DNA from: Linnemannia schmuckeri
Lineage: Eukaryota > Mortierellomycota > Mortierellomycetes > Mortierellales > Mortierellaceae
Direction of reading: 5' to 3'
DNA: 64,000 bases
Assembly: GCA_029449235.1 (NCBI GenBank)
Contig: JANATG010000019.1
Span: forward strand, 1,054,001 to 1,118,000
Part shown: piece after piece, positions 58,179 through 64,000 of the stretch
How positions within the stretch are numbered: the first letter of the stretch is position 1
Layout of the letters: every line of letters starts with the position of its first letter
The notes under the pieces: generated by a model
What the model was told of the DNA's origin: nothing
Database searches by the model: none
The model's input: only the letters and a program-made list of their open reading frames with translations
Made by a program: the position numbers and the translations under genes

Positions 58179-58631
58179 CTCCTACCTTTTCCAATCATCA
58201 GTACCCTCACCGTTCTCATCAATCTAACCGCCATCATCACTGTCCTCAACAATATCATCGATTTCGCCAGTCCTGGCAGCTTTTGTCATGACTGTCCCTC
58301 TTTTCTGGCTCTACTTGGAGACAATCCTCGATTGCTTACCCGCCAATTGCGACAGCCGCCTGTCGATCTCCACAGCGATCGCCAACGCAATGTGCCCTCT
58401 TCGCTTGAGCTCGGCCTTCAAGTTCCCAACGACCTCCACGTATATTGGCGATATCTTTGGGGCATTGCCGGGATATCGACCTTATATAATCGAATCGAGC
58501 GTGGGCGACTCTCATCCGACCATCGACTCCAGGTCTTCAGGAATATATTCCGGCACGTGTCGCAGTTGTCAGGCATGGTGAACGGCTATGTCGTTGTCCA
58601 GTATGGTACCTATGAAATATCCTTCCTTTGA
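58179..58631 (+). pseudogene. LRR-like (F-box family) gene fragment
   Basis: An open frame of 150 codons without a proper ATG start reads LTVLINLTAIITVLNNIIDF, then FCHDCPSFLALLGDNPRLL, LQVPNDLHVYWRYLWGIAG and FRNIFRHVSQLSGM. The DCPSFLALLGDNPRLL style is that of LRR parts of the large F-box family. No F-box and no continuation is found on either side, and stop codons close both ends. A relic is the best reading; confidence is modest. Confidence 0.4.
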
Positions 58632-59164
58632 CCGAGTTATGATCAAGGTTTTCGCTGGTCATCACGACCGTTTTGTCGGAGAGCTCACAAGACATAAATA
58701 AACGGCTCAAGGAAGGCTAGGGAGTTCCACGGCCTATATCACGGAAATGTTCGTCAACTTTCAGCGCAAATTTTTTATTCTAATGCATGTTATCATATTT
58801 ATCAAGCCTGGTCCATCCGGCGCGTCCTTGCCAGCTGTTCCGTCTCGGATCTCACTTTCGCTTTGAAAGCGCCTATGAGTAATTTGATCCGCGCGCCCGT
58901 CGAAGCGATTCTGCTTCAAAACTGACTGTTCGCATTGACACCTTGATCCTGAGGGAGTTCACTCTGCAGGGTTATTAATAAAAGTAAGCTTCAGATCTAT
59001 GTTCCATGTACCCATTGTCTATCGCACAACATTCTATCAGAAAAAAAAGAACAGGCGTTCTAGTGCGATCGCCAAATATTCACCCGTCGCCTGACTTCGC
59101 CACTATTTCCTTACTCTTGCTGTCGATGTGTTTTCATACACTTTTTAAGAAAAAAGAACAAACA

Positions 59165-59530
59165 TGGCCAAAAACTGCCAGGAAGGGCACAAGTCCTCGT
59201 CCACATCCGCAAGCACGTGCCACATTGTCCCTCTGCAGTCGTCTCCAGCAACCAGCCAGCTCCAAGAGAGAGCCAGACCAAACTTCACCGTACTCAGACC
59301 ATCTAGAGCTCGTGAAGGATATCACACCGCAAAAATCAGAGTCCTTAAGGATTGGGGATATTAGCCACTATTCCGCGCCGAATGCTAGTGGGAAGGGTTT
59401 CCACGACGTTAATGCAACCTGCATCACAAACCAGGAATTCAGGCATACTCAGAGAAAGAGGGGATACTAATTGACTGCAACGACCTATAGACACAGCATG
59501 ATCATCTGCAGAGGCAAGTCCAGTGCCTTT
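59165..59530 (+). repeat. diverged tandem duplication, copy 1
   Basis: This stretch aligns by eye with 59728-60090, about 560-563 bases to the right. Matching words in order: CCACAT-GTCCCTC/GCCCTC at 59220 and 59783, AGCCAG/AACCAG, GAAGG-AT-TCACA, GGCATACTCA/GAGGTACTCA and CAACGACC at 59478 and 60038. Weak coding signs remain (GIQAYSEKEGILIDCND against GFGRYSMIERALIDNNDH), broken by stops in this copy. Confidence 0.5.
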
Positions 59531-59727
59531 TACTGAAGCGTGATCTGAATCCCTCTCAAACTGGTCAGTCAGTGCGAAAGAAATGAGAAGGATGACATAA
59601 AAAGCAACAATGTGGTTGCATGTAAGGGCCGCGTACCTTTCTTTTGTTGCACTTGGTATCCTTCCCAAGGTCGATCCTCCTGTGGAGCCCCTAAAAAGTT
59701 GATAGAGAAAAAGAAAGGGAAAAGAGG

Positions 59728-60090
59728 TCAGAGGTCCGAGAGAGTCACTACAGTCGTTGCACCAACACCCATTGGGGCAATACCACATCGCCCTCTTCAA
59801 TCGCCCCAACAACAACCAGTCAGCCCAAGAGGAAACCAGCCCACACTTTGGCGCATCCCGATCTCAGAGGTCACGAAGGCATTCACAACGGGAGATATCA
59901 AGGAGCCCCTGGGACCTAAGACAATAGCTAGCGTAAAAGGCGGCTGCTGTAAGGTCGTCTTACACCAATTACGGAGCGTGCCTTACGAAGTCAGGGTTTG
60001 GGAGGTACTCAATGATAGAACGGGCACTAATAGACAACAACGACCATGCAGACAGAGTAGACACCACAAGGACATCCAAAAGACTGCAGG
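59728..60090 (+). repeat. diverged tandem duplication, copy 2
   Basis: Second copy of the repeat that begins near 59165. In one frame it reads YTNYGACLTKSGFGRYSMIERALIDNND and continues to a stop near 60150; in another frame the preceding part reads SEVTKAFTTGDIKEPLG. It looks like remains of a duplicated gene of unknown family; no domain is recognised. Confidence 0.5.
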
Positions 60091-60100
60091 GTTGCTCTGA

Positions 60101-61401
60101 GACCTTAACCGGAGCATGTGATGGGCCCCTTTTTGAACTGACTCAGCCATTATTGAAGGGATGAAAGAGAATGATATGCTAACAAGGATACCGGTGCGAA
60201 CGATAGCCGTGTACTTTCCTGTGAGGGTGTGTGCTCTTCCTGGCTGTATTGGCTTCAAAGGTAATGGTGTGTCATGTTGGAATGAAGGAACAATGGGAGG
60301 TATGTGGATGAGAGTGGGAACGAAGTTGATGAAACAAGAAATACTGAATGGGAAGGAGGTCAAAGAAAGGAGGAAGAAAGAAGACGAAGGAAGTGAAGGA
60401 AGTGAGGGAAGACAGAGGTTGAAAGGAAAATGAAGAAAAAGAGAAGGGATGGTGAACAAATACAAGAAAAACAAGCAAGGAGGAAGAGGAAGTGTGCATA
60501 GAGAGGACGGGGACAACGGCTCTGGAAAAGGGCGTGAGGGCGGGAGTCGGAGGGAAATAGAAGTTGTGTTCTTGCGCAAGAAAAGTAAAGAAAAATGAAG
60601 GATGTTGCAGGGGCGCAATGAAAAATCAGGGGTTGGGCATCATAAAGAGAGACAGATTGAGTTGACTTGATTGCCCTGAGCGACGTGATTGGCTTTCTGC
60701 ATTTGTTTGACTGGTGGGGTCGTTTCTGGATAACGAAAGGAAGAAAGGATTAAGAGATGATCAATGAAGGAACGAGAAACAAAGAACAAGTGAAAGGACA
60801 GGTACTACAATGCGAACATGTAAGAAAAAATTATGCAAGAAGAGGCAGAAAAGAGGGCAAAGGATGAAGAAAAACAGGCCCATTGAGGAAAGAGACCAAT
60901 GCTGTTAATGAGGTGAAGTCAGGTCTGTCGGCAAATGAGTAATAGGTGCCACTTCATGGATGAACAACAAAGTGAGAAACAATACGACAACCCTTCGACA
61001 TCGAACTCACTCTGATAGTCAATCCAAGAATCCGAAATGTTAGTAGACAAAGGAAAAAGAAAAGAAAGGAGTGCATGGGTCAACTAGAGAGAGCAAGAGA
61101 AAAAAAACAAAAGAGCGCATGAATGAACAGTACATACAAAGCTGCGCTTTTTACCCTTTGGCTACCTTTGCCACCACGTTCATGAACCCAGCATCATGCC
61201 TGCTTCACATAAGAGTAGGAAGGGATCCAGTCTCGACCCGCACTTCAACACAATCCACCAGCAACCACAGAAGGAAAGCGCCGTCTTTTCATCCTTGTTT
61301 CTGCTTGCACTCTTCCTTAGTGAACAACAAAGTCCGCTTCTCACAAAATAGCCGCCAGCCAGTCGAACGTTAAGTCCGCCAGGGACAGTGCAAACGCCAC
61401 C
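60101..61401. other. intergenic, A/G-rich, no gene supported
   Basis: About 1.3 kb, purine-rich on the plus strand (GGAAG, GAAAG repeats at 60340-60620 and 60720-60900). Long open minus-strand frames here are Leu/Pro/Ser-rich products of that composition, not genes. The last 250 bases form the upstream part of the kinase relic. Confidence 0.4.
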
Positions 61402-63237
61402 ATGAAATCGACCTCCATCATCGACTTCATCACTCCAGGAGGTGACACTGCGCCCCTCTCCAACATCGATACGATTCCTATCTCCGACAACAACAACGCT
61501 CCCCATTCCCACATCATCACTCCGTACTCCACTCCTTCCAGCGATGACCAGACCTTCTCCAGCACCTCTGACTACATCCGCTACCTCACGCAAGCGATCT
61601 TGCCTGTCTCAGAACGGTCCAACGAGAACGCGGTTGCTGTCCCTACTAGATACGGGTCGGCGTCGAACACAGCTGAAGAACAGAATGATTCTGTCTATCA
61701 GGAGGCAGGGCAGGAAGAGGAGAAGGTTGGTCATAATAGACGGTCATAACCGCTCATCTCGAATTCTCACACCGCCATTTCTTCAACATAAGAGTATCCA
61801 GTTGATATCTGTTCTCGCTAATTTATCAACTCTGTAAATAAATAGCCCGCGCGAGAACGTCGATACTATCTTGATGAAGTGACTGGCCAGGCCTACAAGA
61901 AGGAAGACCTGTTGGGAGAGATACCCATTTTGGAAAAAGAGATGCTCATAGCTGATGAAGACTTTTTCTTGAAGTTATGAATGCATGTGGCAAATGACTC
62001 GGTGTTCAATTGAAATTGTTTTAGGGATCCTTTGGGGTTGTTTACACTGTCACCGACCCCAACGGCGCCAAGTACGCCCTCAAGACGTATAGGAGCAGCG
62101 TCGTGCCAGAAGATGTAAGTTTTTTTCCCCTTATGTTGCTCTCGTTATGTTGCTCGTGCGCATGAAAAAAAAACATACCGCCATGTATTCACCCTGTTCA
62201 TTCCCTATGCATGATAGATCAAGCATGAAGTCAACATGTTGAAGTTGGCTGGGAAGAACACCAACGTGATCGAGTATATCGGCATGGTGGATGACCCTGA
62301 GGGAATGTTTGCGTTATTCGAGCTGTGTCTCAATCGAGTGACTAAATTAACACCAGGAATGTGCGGATAGATACGGATACTGAAGGAGACGAAGGTTAAC
62401 ATACCTGTTTGTATTCATTGGTCAAACGTAGGACTTGAACGACCTGCTGGTCATGCGCCATAAAGTTACTCTGGCGGAAGCTCGGTACTATGGTAAAGGC
62501 ATCGCGGCTGGGCTGGCCTATCTTCATAAAAAAAGGTGTGATCCATTGCGATATGAAGCCCAGGAATATTTTCTTCTCTCGCAGCATGGTTGTGAAGGTA
62601 GAAGACCTCGGTCTCTCAGAGATCTACGACCCCAACAAGCCCAAGAAGTACCGAGTTGGGACGGCAGGTTTTGTGGCCCCTGAGGTCTTGAAGGGGGAGG
62701 CGCACACGCCCAAAATGAATTCCTTTTCATTTGGAGTCACGATGTACCTCATGTTTGAAGGGGAGGAACCAGAACTAACCAAGTGGTAAGTCTGTGGACT
62801 TGAATGGATGCGGTGATAACTAAAGAATGCGAGTGCAAATAAGAGTGGAGTGCAATGTTAATGCTTTGTTTATTGTTTCATTTTCATCTCCCAGGGAAAG
62901 ACACGAGGTGTACCCCGAGAGGCTGAAGTTCAGACTAGACGACGCCAAGTACATGAACGACGACGCCAAGGTCTTACTTCGCCGACTTATGAACTTCGAG
63001 CCGAAAGAGAGACCAGCAGTCAAGGCTATGGTGCGCGAGTCGTTTTTCACCAAAGGATACTGCCCGACATCGCTGAATGACAGCGTCTTTGATACTGTGC
63101 CCGACTTTGTCAATGACGGCAAGAGGAAGTTGGAGATTGGGGAAGACAAGGCCAACACCAAGGCCAAACACGAGGTTTCTTATTGTGACCTTAGTGTCCT
63201 CCACCGCACCACCAACAGCCTCGAGGCTGACCTCTGA
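61402..63237 (+). pseudogene. polo-like kinase catalytic domain, decayed
   Basis: Exon blocks: 61402-61725, 61846-61920, 62025-62114, 62218-62337, 62432-62785, 62895-63237. They encode an N-terminal Ser/Thr-rich part, the P-loop GEGSFGVVY, YALKTY, FALFELCLNRDLNDLL, LAEARYYGKGIAAGLAYLH, GTAGFVAPEVLKG and FFTKGYCPTSL, the order of polo-like kinases. Lesions: the junction inside the P-loop has AT, not GT, after GAG (61921), and no usable GT is near. A run of seven A at 62528-62534 shifts the frame by one just before the catalytic loop. The loop is HCD instead of HRD, and DFG is DLG. No polo boxes follow the kinase domain. Taken together this is a pseudogene; a sequencing error could explain the A run alone. 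Confidence 0.75.
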
Positions 63238-64000
63238 AGCACCTAACAATCCCCCATGGAACATTGGACCAACTGCTCATAAATACATAGTTTCCTTTCC
63301 CTTTTGCTTTGCTTTCAGTCTCACTTCGACCACCACTCACGCGCACTCACAGGCTCTATACCATATGTAACTTTTTTTTTCATACCAAAGGTGGCCTGTC
63401 TTCCTTCAATGAACATAATTTATTGCTGTCGAGATGATTGTGCGCCACCAAAATTGTACTAGCTTTTTTTTTTCTGACTACTCCGTTGGGTATCACCAAG
63501 CTGGCTCCTAAAATAGTCCGTTGTAAATGATCATCGGCCCACTAATTTGTTTCGCAAATCGCTTTCCTGATAACGCACTTTCCACATACATGGTAACTGC
63601 TCGCCCTTAATTTTTTTCTATGCTCCAAGAAAGCTGATTATTCCTTGAGAAAAGTTCAAGGTATATCTATTACGATTGATATTGTTGATCGTTTGCTTTC
63701 CTAAGTCCTGCATGTCCTCCTTAATTCCCGGTTCAAGTCTACTATGTCCTAGAGCTTCCCAAAAGCATAGAAGAGAAAGCGGGTTAGAAATATCTGAGAA
63801 AAACGCGTAACAAACTGTACGCCCAACACCCACCCTAAGTCCCCGTCATCTCCCCTCTGTTCAGTGCCACCAAAGAACTGGTTAGCTCCATGGCTGTAAC
63901 ACCATGCTGGCCCAACTTCCATACAAGTGTTTGCAACGAGGATGACATCGGGCTGCGTTTAATAAGTCTCCTCTACCAAAATCCATGGATGAAGCCAGTC
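63238..64000. other. right end of window, no gene seen
   Basis: About 760 bases downstream of the kinase relic. No conserved frame on either strand; AT-rich with short T runs. Confidence 0.4.

Noticed and set aside
60161..60618. Open frames of 90 (plus strand) and 211 (minus strand) codons in the purine-rich stretch
   Set aside because: Simple-sequence composition (GGAAG repeats) keeps both strands free of stops; no motif.
62520..62540. Programmed frameshifting at the A7 run of the kinase gene
   Set aside because: No slippery-site context or pseudoknot is evident, and the gene also carries a broken donor and altered catalytic motifs, so decay is simpler.
1..64000. CRISPR arrays, insertion sequences, rRNA genes, riboswitches
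   Set aside because: None seen; the window is eukaryotic nuclear DNA with intron-bearing genes.

Overview
The window is eukaryotic nuclear DNA from a fungus, most likely an early-diverging one of the Mortierella kind. The genes are short, close together and cut by many small introns, mostly about 100-200 nt with GT...AG ends. They encode fungal-type proteins (End3, Sls1, Cbp4/UQCC3-like, DUF2408, Kre9/Knh-like, a fumarate reductase fused to cytochrome b5). Two further traits point away from yeasts and toward Mucoromycota/Mortierellomycota: an intact-looking APH-1 gamma-secretase subunit and several decayed F-box/LRR genes. The species is an inference; no marker gene fixes it. Gene models below were spliced by hand, checking reading phase at every junction.

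Layout. 0-10 kb: 3' end of a GH47 alpha-mannosidase with a long acidic tail (+), a fumarate reductase-cytochrome b5 fusion (+), and an FG nucleoporin with a RanBP2 zinc finger (+). 10-13 kb: a frameshifted small secreted protein (-) and about 2.4 kb with no gene I can support. 13-20 kb: a tail-anchored Ubc6-type E2 (-), a BAR-SH3 protein (-) and the Rab geranylgeranyltransferase beta subunit (+). 20-26 kb: a DUF2408/UPF0662 protein (+), an STK19-family protein (-) and Rcf2 (+). 26-31 kb: an uncertain minus-strand coding block, two small possibly related genes, and a peroxisomal acyl-CoA dehydrogenase (all -). 31-38 kb: EAF6 (-), TMEM230 (+), a mitochondrial J-protein (-), a Dabb-domain protein (+) and methionine aminopeptidase 2 (+). 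38-42 kb: two decayed F-box/LRR genes (-) and MED7 (+). 43-58 kb: a GPI-type Kre9/Knh-like wall protein (+), Fis1 (-), a Cbp4/UQCC3-like factor (+), APH-1 (+), Sls1 (-), End3 (+), an RRM/RGY-rich RNA-binding protein (+) and a tyrosine-aminotransferase-like enzyme (-). 58-64 kb: relic DNA, made of an LRR-like fragment, a diverged tandem repeat and a broken polo-like kinase gene.

How the genes relate. There is no operon or biosynthetic cluster. Six divergent pairs share promoters of 260-460 bp: BAR-SH3/RabGGTB, STK19/Rcf2, EAF6/TMEM230, J-protein/Dabb, Fis1/Cbp4-like and Sls1/End3. Mitochondrial proteins are frequent (Rcf2, J-protein, Fis1, Cbp4/UQCC3-like, Sls1). Endocytosis and membrane traffic is a second theme (BAR-SH3, RabGGTB, End3). 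I saw no obviously new multi-gene system. The most unusual items are three GC-AG introns required to keep conserved reading frames, a fungal APH-1, a polo-like kinase relic with independent lesions, a diverged tandem duplication at 59.2-60.1 kb, and a 27-bp C run just inside an EAF6 intron.
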